From contig JAZRAA010000040.1 in the NCBI GenBank assembly GCA_045634325.1, positions 1 through 64,000 of the forward strand: DNA of 64,000 bases. Reading direction: 5' to 3'. A program made the translations under genes and the position numbers. The notes under the pieces are model-generated. The model did no database searches. It was not told the origin of the DNA and was given only the letters and a program-made list of their open reading frames with translations. The stretch comes from URNF01 sp045634325. Lineage in GTDB: Bacteria > Bacillota > Clostridia > Oscillospirales > Acutalibacteraceae. Positions 7,641-15,192 of this stretch are shown one piece after another. Positions within the stretch are counted from its first letter, which is position 1, and every line of letters starts with the position of its first letter.

Positions 7641-8762
7641 TTATATATACCGATGCTCCACCCGTTTGGTGATGCCGCACACAATTTCATAGTTAATGGT
7701 TTGTGCGTGACGGGCAACTTCGTCAGCCAACAGTTCTTTGCCGAACAAGGTGACTTCGTCCCCTGTTTTAACATTGTCTACGTCGGTGACATCGATACAA
7801 AATTGGTCCATACAAATTCTGCCGACAATGGGAGCACGTTTCCCTTTTAAAAACACCGCACCGCAATTGGATAACAACCGTGGTACTCCATCCGCATATC
7901 CCGCAGACACGGTGGCGATACGCCGCTTTCCTGCGACAGTATAGGTTCTGCCGTAACTGATCGTATCACCCGTATCCATCTCTTTAACCATCGAAATCGC
8001 AGCTTTAAATGTCATTGCGGGAGTTAAAGCATCTTGCATTGCCACATCCGCAGACGGCGACAGACCGTACAGAATAATACCCGCACGCACCGCATCCAGA
8101 TGCATGTTTGGTTGTTGCAAGGTGGCAGCGGAATTGCTGCAATGTTTGAGCGCAAACGAAAACCCGTCGCGTTCCAATGTTTCTACCGCACGGCAAAAAG
8201 CGTCATACTGCCCCTCTGTGAAGGCCTTATCTGCCCTTCGTTCACTATCCGCCACGCTAAAGTGGGTAAACACACCTTCGTTTTTCAGATGCGGTAAAGA
8301 GAGTGCCACCTCGGCTTCTTTTAAACCTATCTGTGCATCGGTACGGCAATCAAAACCAATACGCCCCATGCCGGTGTCCATTTTCAAATGGGTACGCACA
8401 AAAACGGCGTTTTTCGCACACTCTGTGTGCAAGTCCTGTGCGTATTCCAAAGAAAATAACGTCTGAATAATATTGTTCTCGGCAAGTGACCGGGCATACT
8501 TCGGCGGGGTGTACCCCAACACCAAAATATCCGTCAAAATTCCCGCCTCGCGTAATTCCAGTGCTTCATTCAAGTTGGATACTGCAAACAGTTTTACCGA
8601 TTTTTCCTGCAATACACGTGCAACCGCAACCGCTCCGTGCCCGTAGGCATCCGCTTTGATGACAGGTATCACCTGTGTTTTGGCAACCGCGCAAATCGCT
8701 TCATAGTTGCGTGCAATGGCGTCTAAATCGATTTCCAACCACGCTCTTCCTATGTCCAACAT
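7641..8762 (-). CDS. alr: Alanine racemase
   Basis: 373 aa PLP enzyme interconverting L- and D-alanine for peptidoglycan. The PLP lysine is in VIKADAYGHGA near residue 38 and the second catalytic base (Tyr) is in SAGYADGVPR near residue 268. The C-terminal beta domain ends with the family-typical ITKRV. ATG 8762 is chosen over ATG 8768 because AAGGTGA then has a workable 8-base spacing. It is the first gene of the alr-dgk-pdxK run. Confidence 0.93.
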   Translation of the reverse strand: MLDIGRAWLEIDLDAIARNYEAICAVAKTQVIPVIKADAYGHGAVAVARVLQEKSVKLFAVSNLNEALELREAGILTDILVLGYTPPKYARSLAENNIIQTLFSLEYAQDLHTECAKNAVFVRTHLKMDTGMGRIGFDCRTDAQIGLKEAEVALSLPHLKNEGVFTHFSVADSERRADKAFTEGQYDAFCRAVETLERDGFSFALKHCSNSAATLQQPNMHLDAVRAGIILYGLSPSADVAMQDALTPAMTFKAAISMVKEMDTGDTISYGRTYTVAGKRRIATVSAGYADGVPRLLSNCGAVFLKGKRAPIVGRICMDQFCIDVTDVDNVKTGDEVTLFGKELLADEVARHAQTINYEIVCGITKRVEHRYI

Positions 8763-8852
8763 GTTCATTCTCACCTTATATATCATTATTATTTTATAAT
8801 TATCTAGTGTATAGGATACCACAACTATTCCCATTTGACAATAGATGCATGC

Positions 8853-8900
8853 ACAAAAAATCCCGACTCTTGCAGTTTTGCAAAAGTCGGGATTGTTTTT
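8853..8900. terminator. Bidirectional terminator between alr and the decarboxylase gene
   Basis: AATCCCGACT (8859-8868) pairs with AGTCGGGATT (8885-8894), with additional TTGCA/TGCAA pairing inside. T-runs exist on both sides (8895-8900 on plus; A-run 8855-8860 on plus reads as T on minus). It mainly ends the minus-strand gene finishing at 8900. Confidence 0.85.
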
Positions 8901-10312
8901 TATTCAGCAGTTACCACAATTTCGTCGGTGTGGAAACCGTTGGGGTCACCGTACATTTTTATCTGTGCGCGTTTTTCGAAGAACTTGGTTGCGACCTGCC
9001 CAAACTGCGCATAGGTCAACACGTCTTCTTCCTGTTCGATGAGGTCGCCCATTGCGGCAACTTCCTCACGCATTTTATCCAATTCCGGCGCAATCAAATC
9101 AGCGGGACGGCAGTCAATCGGCTCTTCGTCACCGATAATCTTTTTGCGGAACTCAGGGTCAATGGGAGCGGGATTTGAACCATATTCACCACGCACCAAA
9201 CCTTTAAATTCCTTGGTGACGTTCTTATACCGTTCACCCAAAATGACGTTCAGAACAGCCTGCGTGCCCACAATCTGAGAAGACGGCGTAACGAGCGGCG
9301 GATAACCGGAATCTTCACGCACACGCGGCACTTCCAACAACACTTCTTCGAGCTTATCTTCCTTGCCCATCTGTTTGAGCTGGCTGACAAGATTGGACAG
9401 CATACCGCCGGGCACTTGATAAATCAATGCATTGGCATCTACTTCCAACATTTTAGTGTTGAGCAAACCGCTGTCTAAATATTTCTGACGCAAACCCTTA
9501 AAGTGTTTGCTCACTTCGTTGAGCGCAATCAAATCAAGACCGGTATCATACTCGGTACCTTTCAAAGCGGCAACCATCGACTCGGTCGCAGGATGAGAAG
9601 TACCCATTGCAAGCGGAGACAGCGCAGTATCCACCACATCAGCACCCGCCTCAATCGCTTTCATCAGCACCTGGTCGGCAATACCGGCAGTGAAATGAGA
9701 ATGCAACTGAATCGGGATTTTAACGGTTTCTTTCATCGCCTTGACGAGATCATAGGTTTCGTAAGGCAACAACAAGCCCGCCATATCCTTGATACAAATG
9801 GAATCGGCGCCTGTTTCTTCCAGTTTCTTTGCGTAGTTGACAAAGTAGTCAATGTTGTGCACCGGACTGGTGGTGTAACTGACCGCTACTTGCACGTGCG
9901 CGCCTTTTTCTTTCCTCGCTGCTTTGATGGAAGTTTCCAAATTGCGAATATCATTCAAAGCGTCAAAAATACGAATAACATCAATGCCGTTAGCAACGGA
10001 TTTTTGCACGAAATATTCCACGATATCATCCGCATAATGACGATAGCCCAGCATATTCTGACCGCGGAACAACATCTGCAAGGGGGTGTTAGGCATATGC
10101 TTTTTCAGCGTGCGCAAACGCTCCCACGGATCTTCGTCCAAAAAGCGCAGGCAAGCATCAAACGTAGCACCGCCCCAGCATTCCAAAGAATGAAAACCGA
10201 TTTTATCCAGCGCTTCCAACGCGGGTAACATTTCTTCGGTGGACATACGGGTTGCGATAAGCGACTGGTGCGCGTCACGCAAAATAGTTTCGGTAATTCC
10301 GACCTTTGCCAT
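8900..10312 (-). CDS. oadA: Oxaloacetate decarboxylase/pyruvate carboxylase-type carboxyltransferase alpha subunit
   Basis: 470 aa. An HMGL-like TIM barrel begins ETILRDAHQSLIATRM, with the metal ligand Asp in LRDAHQS, His ligands in QLHSHFT and the carboxybiotin-active Lys in CIKDMAGLL. A C-terminal PYC_OADA domain (about 300-450) follows. It moves a carboxyl group between a keto acid and biotin. The biotin carrier is encoded 27 bases upstream rather than fused at the C-terminus. No membrane beta subunit (OadB) or biotin carboxylase is in the window, so decarboxylase versus carboxylase cannot be settled here. ATG 10312 follows AAAGGA by about 8 bases; the upstream in-frame ATG is too close to the ribosome binding site. 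Confidence 0.85.
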   Translation of the reverse strand: MAKVGITETILRDAHQSLIATRMSTEEMLPALEALDKIGFHSLECWGGATFDACLRFLDEDPWERLRTLKKHMPNTPLQMLFRGQNMLGYRHYADDIVEYFVQKSVANGIDVIRIFDALNDIRNLETSIKAARKEKGAHVQVAVSYTTSPVHNIDYFVNYAKKLEETGADSICIKDMAGLLLPYETYDLVKAMKETVKIPIQLHSHFTAGIADQVLMKAIEAGADVVDTALSPLAMGTSHPATESMVAALKGTEYDTGLDLIALNEVSKHFKGLRQKYLDSGLLNTKMLEVDANALIYQVPGGMLSNLVSQLKQMGKEDKLEEVLLEVPRVREDSGYPPLVTPSSQIVGTQAVLNVILGERYKNVTKEFKGLVRGEYGSNPAPIDPEFRKKIIGDEEPIDCRPADLIAPELDKMREEVAAMGDLIEQEEDVLTYAQFGQVATKFFEKRAQIKMYGDPNGFHTDEIVVTAE

Positions 10313-10339
10313 ATAGTTCATCCTTTCAAACAAGCGATA

Positions 10340-10705
10340 TTAGTTGAGAGTCAGCAAGAGTTTACCGGTCTCCACATTTTCGCCCTGATTGACATTCACG
10401 GATGCAACCGTACCGTCACAGGGAGACATAACCTCTTGTTCCATCTTCATCGCTTCAAACACAATCAAAACCTGACCTTTGGCCACGGTGTCGCCTACTT
10501 TAACCGGTACGTTCAAAATGGTGCCGGGCATCGGCGCGGTCACCTGAGTAGCACCCGCAGCAGCAGCGGCAACAGGTGCAGCAGGAGCAGGTGCAGGAGC
10601 AGGTGCAGGAGCAGCAGCGGAAGCGGCTACGGCTGCAACAGCGCCCTCTTCTTCAACCTCTACTTTATAAGCGGTACCATTGACAGTAATGTTAAACTTT
10701 TTCAT
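10340..10705 (-). CDS. Biotin/lipoyl carrier protein (decarboxylase gamma/BCCP-like)
   Basis: 121 aa. Short N-terminal domain (about 1-25), an Ala/Pro-rich swinging linker (about 26-48, with APAPAPAPA), then a biotinyl domain with the biotinylation motif FEAMKMEQEV in which the Lys is modified. The linker DNA is a repeat of GCAGGAGCAGGT units. It supplies the biotin arm to the neighbouring carboxyltransferase. ATG 10705 follows AAAGGA; a longer N-terminal extension would overlap the leader. Confidence 0.9.
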   Translation of the reverse strand: MKKFNITVNGTAYKVEVEEEGAVAAVAASAAAPAPAPAPAPAAPVAAAAAGATQVTAPMPGTILNVPVKVGDTVAKGQVLIVFEAMKMEQEVMSPCDGTVASVNVNQGENVETGKLLLTLN

Positions 10706-10757
10706 ATAAAACAAATCCTTTCCGATATATATGCGGACAAAAGCCCAAATCAAAATT

Positions 10758-10786
10758 ATTATATATGATTTTTTTATAAAGTACAA
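10758..10786 (-). promoter_or_regulatory. Promoter of the biotin carrier/oadA operon
   Basis: Minus strand: -35 TTGTAC (10781-10786), 17-bp spacer, consensus -10 TATAAT (10758-10763). It is back-to-back with the promoter of the DtxR-type gene, leaving a roughly 45-base shared intergenic control region. Confidence 0.75.
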
Positions 10787-10829
10787 GTCTTTTTTATAGG
10801 CGCAATAATTTTTTATCTAACAAACTCGC

Positions 10830-10858
10830 TTGCAATACAAAAATATGTATGCTATACT
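10830..10858 (+). promoter_or_regulatory. Promoter of the DtxR-type regulator
   Basis: Plus strand: TTGCAA (10830-10835), 17-bp spacer, extended -10 TGC-TATACT (10853-10858). Confidence 0.75.
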
Positions 10859-10888
10859 GTTAAAAGCATATCGAAAGGAGGTTGTTTC

Positions 10889-11248
10889 GTGCATTTGCAA
10901 GAATCCGGTCAAATGTATTTGGAGACACTGCTGGTGCTTTCCAAAAAAGGCGGCGTGCGTGCCATTGATATCGGAGAATATATGGGATTCTCCAAGCCCA
11001 GTGTCAGCCGCGCTATTGGTCTGCTCAAAGAGGGCGGCTATGTAACAGCAGATGCCGACGGACACCTCTCCTTGACATCGGAAGGGCGAGAAATCGCAGA
11101 AAAAATTTATGAACGGCACACCTTGCTTACCGGCTTTTTGGTGCAAATCGGCGTGGACCCCACCGTCGCCGCAGAGGATGCCTGTAAAATTGAACATCAC
11201 ATCAGTGACCAATCTTTTGAAGCTATCAAACAATATATGCAAAAATAA
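10889..11248 (+). CDS. DtxR/MntR-family metal-dependent transcriptional regulator
   Basis: 119 aa. An N-terminal winged helix (about 1-60; recognition helix SKPSVSRAIGLLK) is followed by the dimerisation/metal domain. By eye alignment the second metal site reads Met (in GQMYLE), Cys (in EDACKIEHH), Glu and His, which resembles the iron-sensing DtxR/IdeR pattern rather than the Asp/Glu pattern of MntR. There is no C-terminal SH3-like domain. GTG 10889 follows AAAGGAGG by 7 bases. It has its own promoter and terminator and sits beside CobW metal-chaperone genes, but regulation of them is only an inference. Confidence 0.85.
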   Translation: MHLQESGQMYLETLLVLSKKGGVRAIDIGEYMGFSKPSVSRAIGLLKEGGYVTADADGHLSLTSEGREIAEKIYERHTLLTGFLVQIGVDPTVAAEDACKIEHHISDQSFEAIKQYMQK

Positions 11249-11277
11249 AAAACCTCGGTGCAACACCGAGGTTTTTC
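11245..11277. terminator. Bidirectional terminator
   Basis: AAACCTCGGTG (11250-11260), loop CAA, CACCGAGGTTT (11264-11274), T-runs on both strands. It separates the convergent DtxR-type gene and the CobW-like gene. Confidence 0.9.
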
Positions 11278-11284
11278 CTATGTT

Positions 11285-12232
11285 TTAAAAGAAAGTAGCG
11301 ACAGGTTGTGCGGGCGGGTCACACGATTCCATTGACAGCACCGTGAGCACAGGTCCGCGACGTGCATACATCGGATGATGAAGCAATTGCATTTTCGCAG
11401 TCACCGTCACCCAGTTTTTATGGGTGATACCAACTCCCTGCGGCAGATTGGCGACCAATCCCGCAAACGTGATGTCGTCCTCACAGCAGGTCATCACGTC
11501 TCTGCCAATCACACAGCCGCCGTCTCCCAGTTTCTTTTCCTGCATGGTAATCCCTTTGAATATCACCGTTTTACCATCATACGCATCCATATTCTCACCC
11601 AAATCACGGTACCACAACGCATAATCGCTATCTGCAATTTCGATGATGGGCGCATTTACGTCAAACGGCAACGGGTCTTCTATCATATCATAGTCTACCT
11701 CTCCGTCAGGCGACTCGTATGCAATATCCGCACGTCTGCTCGTGCCACGCACAATTTTATGCAGGGTCATTTTGTCCACGGCATCGGTATAGCGATTGAA
11801 TACCACCAATTCGCAGGTATTGAGTTTGTCCACTACCAACGCACGCATATTGGTGTTATACGCAATAAAGGTGTTGGCATCCGCAAACATAAATTCCTGA
11901 TAAATGACCCAGTTTTTCGGCATGTTATCGAACAACGCCGCCAATAACCACATACCGTTATACTCTACAATCACACGAGAGCAACGATTTTGTTTTACCC
12001 ATGCAGTGAGATTTTCCGCCGTAAATGCCGAGGGGTCATCCACCGTTTTCACAAACACGTGCGGTGAAGCAAAACGTGTGGGGTCATATTCCTCCTCGCC
12101 CTCTTCACACAATAGCAACAACGTGCGGTCACCGCTGTTAAAGCGTTTATCTTCCAAGGTTTCCTGAATAAAGCGGGTTTTACCCGCCTCTAAAAAGCCG
12201 GTAAATATATATACGGGTATTTCCATACTCAT
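11285..12232 (-). CDS. CobW-like GTPase with divergent C-terminal domain
   Basis: 315 aa. The N-terminus is a CobW/P-loop GTPase (VYIFTGFLEAGKTRF near residue 8), but the CXCC metal motif normal in this family is missing. The C-terminal part (about 190-315; DYALWYRDLGENMDAYDGK and VGRDVMTCCEDDITF in its GRDVMTCC region) resembles the YcgQ/TIGR03943 type domain. The start ATGA overlaps the stop of the upstream His-rich CobW gene by four bases, implying co-translation. The pair probably handles a divalent metal together; the substrate protein is unknown. Confidence 0.75.
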   Translation of the reverse strand: MSMEIPVYIFTGFLEAGKTRFIQETLEDKRFNSGDRTLLLLCEEGEEEYDPTRFASPHVFVKTVDDPSAFTAENLTAWVKQNRCSRVIVEYNGMWLLAALFDNMPKNWVIYQEFMFADANTFIAYNTNMRALVVDKLNTCELVVFNRYTDAVDKMTLHKIVRGTSRRADIAYESPDGEVDYDMIEDPLPFDVNAPIIEIADSDYALWYRDLGENMDAYDGKTVIFKGITMQEKKLGDGGCVIGRDVMTCCEDDITFAGLVANLPQGVGITHKNWVTVTAKMQLLHHPMYARRGPVLTVLSMESCDPPAQPVATFF

Positions 12233-13332
12233 TCCTCGATTCCGAACAACTCTGCCAATGCATCGGTATGCAAATCAGCGCCGATAACGCACAATCTACC
12301 GGTAACGTCCGCACAACCCACACGCACATCCGGTTCACCCGGTACATAGTCAAAATGTAACCAACCACCGTCGGTCGACTGCACAATACCTTTGGCACGC
12401 AACACCGTTCCAAACCGCTCCTCATCCTCCAAAGCGGCTACCATGTCGCGCAGTTGCGCAGCATCAAAACGACGAGCCGTCTCTTTGCCCCAACTGGTAA
12501 ACACCTCATCGGCATGGTGATGGTGATGATGCTCATGGTCATGGTGGTCATGGTGGTCATGATGAAAACCACAATCACATTCACCGTCATGATGATGTTC
12601 ATGTTCATGGTGATGATGTTCATGCTCATGGTGATGATGTTCATACTCATGGTGATGCTCATGTTCGTGATGATGCCCACCGCATTGGGGACACACATAC
12701 ACCTCATCTTTCAACTCGTGCAACGCATGTTCCAGCGTGTTGGCATTTTCCAAAGCCGACAAAATTTGCGCACCTGACAACTGTTCCCACGGCGTAGTAA
12801 TCACGGTCGCAGTCGCATTCTTCTCACGAATCAGTTGCACGCTTGCATCTATTTTCGCCACATCCAGACCGTCCGTATGGCTAAGCACAATCGCACGCGC
12901 ACTTTCAATCTGGTTATTAAAAAACTCACCAAAGTTTTTCATATACATTTTACATTTTTTGGCATCTACCACAGCGGTGTAACTGTTGAGGGTGACATTA
13001 TCCATGTGTAAATCCCGCACCGCCGCAATCACATCGCTGAGTTTTCCGACACCCGACGGTTCAATCAACACGCGGTCGGGCGTGTATGTTTCCAGCACCT
13101 GCTGTAACGCTTTGCCGAAATCGCCCACCAAACTGCAACAAATACAGCCCGAGTTCATTTCAGTGACGTGGATACCCGCATCCTGCAAAAAGCCGCCGTC
13201 AATACCGATTTCACCAAATTCATTTTCAATTAACACCAGTTTTTCACCGGTATAAGCTTGTGCAATCAATTTCTTAATCAACGTGGTTTTTCCGGCACCC
13301 AAAAATCCGGAAAAAATATCAATTTTGGTCAT
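12229..13332 (-). CDS. CobW/P47K-family metallochaperone GTPase with large His-rich insert
   Basis: 367 aa. GTPase domain with Walker A GFLGAGKTT (about 10-18) and the metal-binding GCICCS motif near residue 60. Between the GTPase and the C-terminal CobW domain lies a stretch of about 70 residues (about 205-275) built from HHHEHE-type repeats with CPQCGG and ECDCG, carrying several dozen His. The family delivers Zn, Co or other metals to client enzymes; the His tract suggests metal storage or buffering. ATG 13332 follows AAAGGAAG. It is the first gene of a two-gene CobW operon. Confidence 0.88.
   Translation of the reverse strand: MTKIDIFSGFLGAGKTTLIKKLIAQAYTGEKLVLIENEFGEIGIDGGFLQDAGIHVTEMNSGCICCSLVGDFGKALQQVLETYTPDRVLIEPSGVGKLSDVIAAVRDLHMDNVTLNSYTAVVDAKKCKMYMKNFGEFFNNQIESARAIVLSHTDGLDVAKIDASVQLIREKNATATVITTPWEQLSGAQILSALENANTLEHALHELKDEVYVCPQCGGHHHEHEHHHEYEHHHHEHEHHHHEHEHHHDGECDCGFHHDHHDHHDHEHHHHHHADEVFTSWGKETARRFDAAQLRDMVAALEDEERFGTVLRAKGIVQSTDGGWLHFDYVPGEPDVRVGCADVTGRLCVIGADLHTDALAELFGIEE
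12513..12677. repeat. CATGATG-type microsatellite encoding the His-rich tract
   Basis: Short tandem units of the kind tggtgatgatgttcatg repeat with variation across this stretch. They encode alternating HHH/HEHEH residues of the CobW protein. The repeat is in frame and likely varies in length between strains by slippage. Confidence 0.8.
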
Positions 13333-13668
13333 ACTGTTCGACTTCCTTTCTGCCATAGGGTGACAAGATTCGAACCTGTCACGCCTAACAAATTATAATT
13401 TTTTGTTTTTTCTCGCCTCATCGCTTGTAATACTGCAGTATTACTGCGCTCTTTGGCTTCGCCCCTTCAAAAAATTCTGAACTTGTTAGGTCAAAGAGTT
13501 TCTCTTAGACGATTTTTTCGAAAGGCGCAGCGTGATGTTTGCAGTAAGGCTGTCGCCTTACAAAAACAAGCGCAAGCAAGGCGGAAAAAGACGGCAAGAG
13601 AAACCGTAACAAGTTCGAGTCCTGTCGCCCTACAGTATACACCGAAACCCCGTGAATTGCAACCTTTA
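13333..13668. other. Gene-free interval between the His-rich CobW gene and spoIIR
   Basis: No open frame with a ribosome binding site is convincing in these 336 bases. Almost all of it (13356-13632) is the palindromic element described separately. The remaining 36 bases on the spoIIR side contain no recognisable terminator or promoter. Confidence 0.7.
13356..13632. mobile_element. 277-bp palindromic element with tRNA T-arm-like terminal inverted repeats (MITE-like, unclassified)
   Basis: The two 28-base ends (13356-13383 and 13605-13632) are inverted repeats matching at 23 of 28 positions, all five differences being transitions. Each end reads outward like a tRNA 3' end (T-arm with TTCGA, then a CxCCCTA acceptor-like strand), yet no D-arm or anticodon arm is present. 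Inside are two hairpin domains. The left one (13384-13490) starts CCTAACAA and ends TTGTTAGG, with an 18-base perfect palindrome GTAATACTGCAGTATTAC at its tip (13427-13444). The right one (13498-13604) starts GTTTCTCTT and ends AAGAGAAAC, and contains GTAAGGC/GCCTTAC. Both ends carry TA, as expected of a TA-duplicating element. No transposase is present. It could instead be a structured RNA. Confidence 0.6.
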
Positions 13669-14259
13669 TCATAATTTAGAAGCCAGCCACTGCAACACTT
13701 CCACAATTTTAAAACGCACAGCATACCCATCCCCGCCTACAATGGACATCTCCCGCCCGGTCAAAGTTTCCTCCAAGCTCTGTTCCCGCACAGCAGAGCG
13801 GATGCACAACGGTGGGTAGATGACACACCACCAATTTTTCCCCTCGCCTTCACCGATTTCAAAACGCACAGCGTCATACACACCCGCGGGCATCGTGACT
13901 TCGTCATATTGTCGGGTATCAAAATACATTTCGCAAACGGTGGCTTTAACCGGATATGTATATCCGTTTTCATACACCGTTTGCTGTGCCACCGCTTGTA
14001 ATTGCGGCAAATACGCCCGTGCAAGATCCAGTGCTTCTCCCTCGCCGTCAGCGCCGTCCAGCCAACCTGCCGCTGCCTCGGTTACCGCATCCCGCACCTG
14101 CAACTTCAATGCTTGGTCCTCTTCACTGTCAGAATTTGCTAAAATGTGCAACCGCACCACTTTATCGCGGATAGCATTACAATCTCTGCTAAACCCACAC
14201 AGCGACAACACCATACAAATTGCAACGCCGCCTATAAGCGCTCTCAACCATCGTTTCAT
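13669..14259 (-). CDS. spoIIR: Stage II sporulation protein R
   Basis: 196 aa. A signal-peptide-like N-terminus (RALIGGVAICMVLSLCG) precedes the SpoIIR domain with its conserved opening AIRDKVVRLHILANSDSEEDQ and the later VYDAVRFEIGEGEGKNWWCV region. SpoIIR is made in the forespore, exported, and triggers SpoIIGA to process pro-sigma-E in the mother cell. ATG 14259 has AAGGAC upstream, and that ribosome binding site is located in the 3' arm of the ispE terminator. A sigma-F-like promoter (14295-14324) overlaps the 5' arm. See findings for the proposed control logic. Confidence 0.93.
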   Translation of the reverse strand: MKRWLRALIGGVAICMVLSLCGFSRDCNAIRDKVVRLHILANSDSEEDQALKLQVRDAVTEAAAGWLDGADGEGEALDLARAYLPQLQAVAQQTVYENGYTYPVKATVCEMYFDTRQYDEVTMPAGVYDAVRFEIGEGEGKNWWCVIYPPLCIRSAVREQSLEETLTGREMSIVGGDGYAVRFKIVEVLQWLASKL

Positions 14260-14261
14260 AT

Positions 14262-14310
14262 AAAAATACCGTCCTTCTGCTTTACTTTCACAAGCAGTAT
14301 GGACGGTATT
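14262..14310 (-). terminator. Terminator of ispE sequestering the spoIIR ribosome binding site
   Basis: Minus strand: outer 10-bp stem (14301-14310 with 14265-14274), a bulge, an inner 6-bp stem (14292-14297 with 14277-14282), a 9-base loop, then a T-run (14262-14266). The spoIIR ribosome binding site (14271-14276) is in the 3' arm and the ATG follows the T-run almost directly. Confidence 0.8.
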
Positions 14311-14324
14311 TTTTACCATTATAC
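14295..14324 (-). promoter_or_regulatory. Candidate sigma-F-type promoter of spoIIR
   Basis: Minus strand GTATA (14320-14324), 15-base spacer, GTCCATACTG (14295-14304). It fits the sigma-F/G pattern GYATA-N15-GGNNANAHTR except for the second G. In Bacillus spoIIR is a sigma-F gene. The -35 overlaps the ispE stop codon. The SpoIIQ-like gene has a matching element. Confidence 0.5.
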
Positions 14325-15191
14325 AATATTTTCTATCACGTGGGGTCCGCCTTGCCAGGGACGGCAAACCGTTGCCTGTTCGCAAAATGGTTGCAATACA
14401 GCAACACAGCTTTGTGCGGCTTTTTCGTCTGTAAACATACCGATAACTGCAGAACCACTACCTGTCATGGTAGCACCGCAAGCACCATTTTCACGCAACT
14501 GCTGCACGAGCGTTTGTACTTCGTGAATGCGCAGTGCTTCATAAAAGCGGTTATACAGTCCCTTTCCCACAGCGGGTACGTCCCTAGCAGCCAGCGCCTC
14601 ACGCATAGCAGCGGTATGGGTTTTGAGCGGATACGGCAGACTGTCAATCGCCGCATACGCCGCCGCAGTGGACACCCCACAACGAGGTTTGGCTACTACG
14701 ATATAACAATCGGGCATAGCCGGAAAGGTTTCCAAATCCGTACCGATACCGGTCGCAAGCATCGTACCGCCGCGTATACAAAACGGTACATCCGCACCGA
14801 TTTTCGCACCGATTTCACATAACGCATCGGTCGATAGACGATTTTCGCACAGCGTATTACACGCAACTAAAACACCTGCGGCATCCGCACTGCCACCCGC
14901 CAATCCCGCTTGCATGGGAATGTTTTTATGCAAGCAGACGGAAAAGTGCGGCAAAATACCCAACGTTTCGCTGTAAAGCTTTACAGCTTTATATGCTGTG
15001 TTGGATTGGTCGGTTGCTAAATCAACTTCACCTACCGAAAGCGAAAAGCTATCAGCGGCAGATACCTCCACCGTATCAGTCAAATCAATGGTTTGCATCA
15101 CCATTTCCACTGTGTGATAGCCATTTGGCAAGCGGCCGGTCACATCCAAAGTGAGATTGATTTTCGCGGGAGCCGCTACTATCACGCCCAT
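14319..15191 (-). CDS. ispE: 4-diphosphocytidyl-2-C-methyl-D-erythritol kinase
   Basis: 290 aa GHMP kinase. The N-terminal APAKINLTLDVTGRLPNGYH is typical of IspE, the ATP-binding motif PMQAGLAGGSADAA is near residue 93, and the C-terminal GATMTGSGSAVIG motif is intact. It phosphorylates CDP-methylerythritol in the non-mevalonate isoprenoid pathway, which supplies undecaprenyl carrier for wall synthesis. ATG 15191 lies one base after the aminotransferase stop, so it is translationally linked. The gene ends at the terminator that overlaps spoIIR. Confidence 0.95.
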   Translation of the reverse strand: MGVIVAAPAKINLTLDVTGRLPNGYHTVEMVMQTIDLTDTVEVSAADSFSLSVGEVDLATDQSNTAYKAVKLYSETLGILPHFSVCLHKNIPMQAGLAGGSADAAGVLVACNTLCENRLSTDALCEIGAKIGADVPFCIRGGTMLATGIGTDLETFPAMPDCYIVVAKPRCGVSTAAAYAAIDSLPYPLKTHTAAMREALAARDVPAVGKGLYNRFYEALRIHEVQTLVQQLRENGACGATMTGSGSAVIGMFTDEKAAQSCVAVLQPFCEQATVCRPWQGGPHVIENIV

Positions 15192-15192
15192 C

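Noticed and set aside
12513..12677. CRISPR-like or regulatory repeat array
   Set aside because: The repeats are short, variable, without spacers and in frame with the CobW gene, where they code for the His/Glu tract.
13356..13390. A tRNA gene on the minus strand
   Set aside because: The T-arm and acceptor-like strand are present, but the next 90 bases contain no D-arm, anticodon arm or matching 5' acceptor strand, and no CCA follows. The same holds for the mirror image near 13605-13632.
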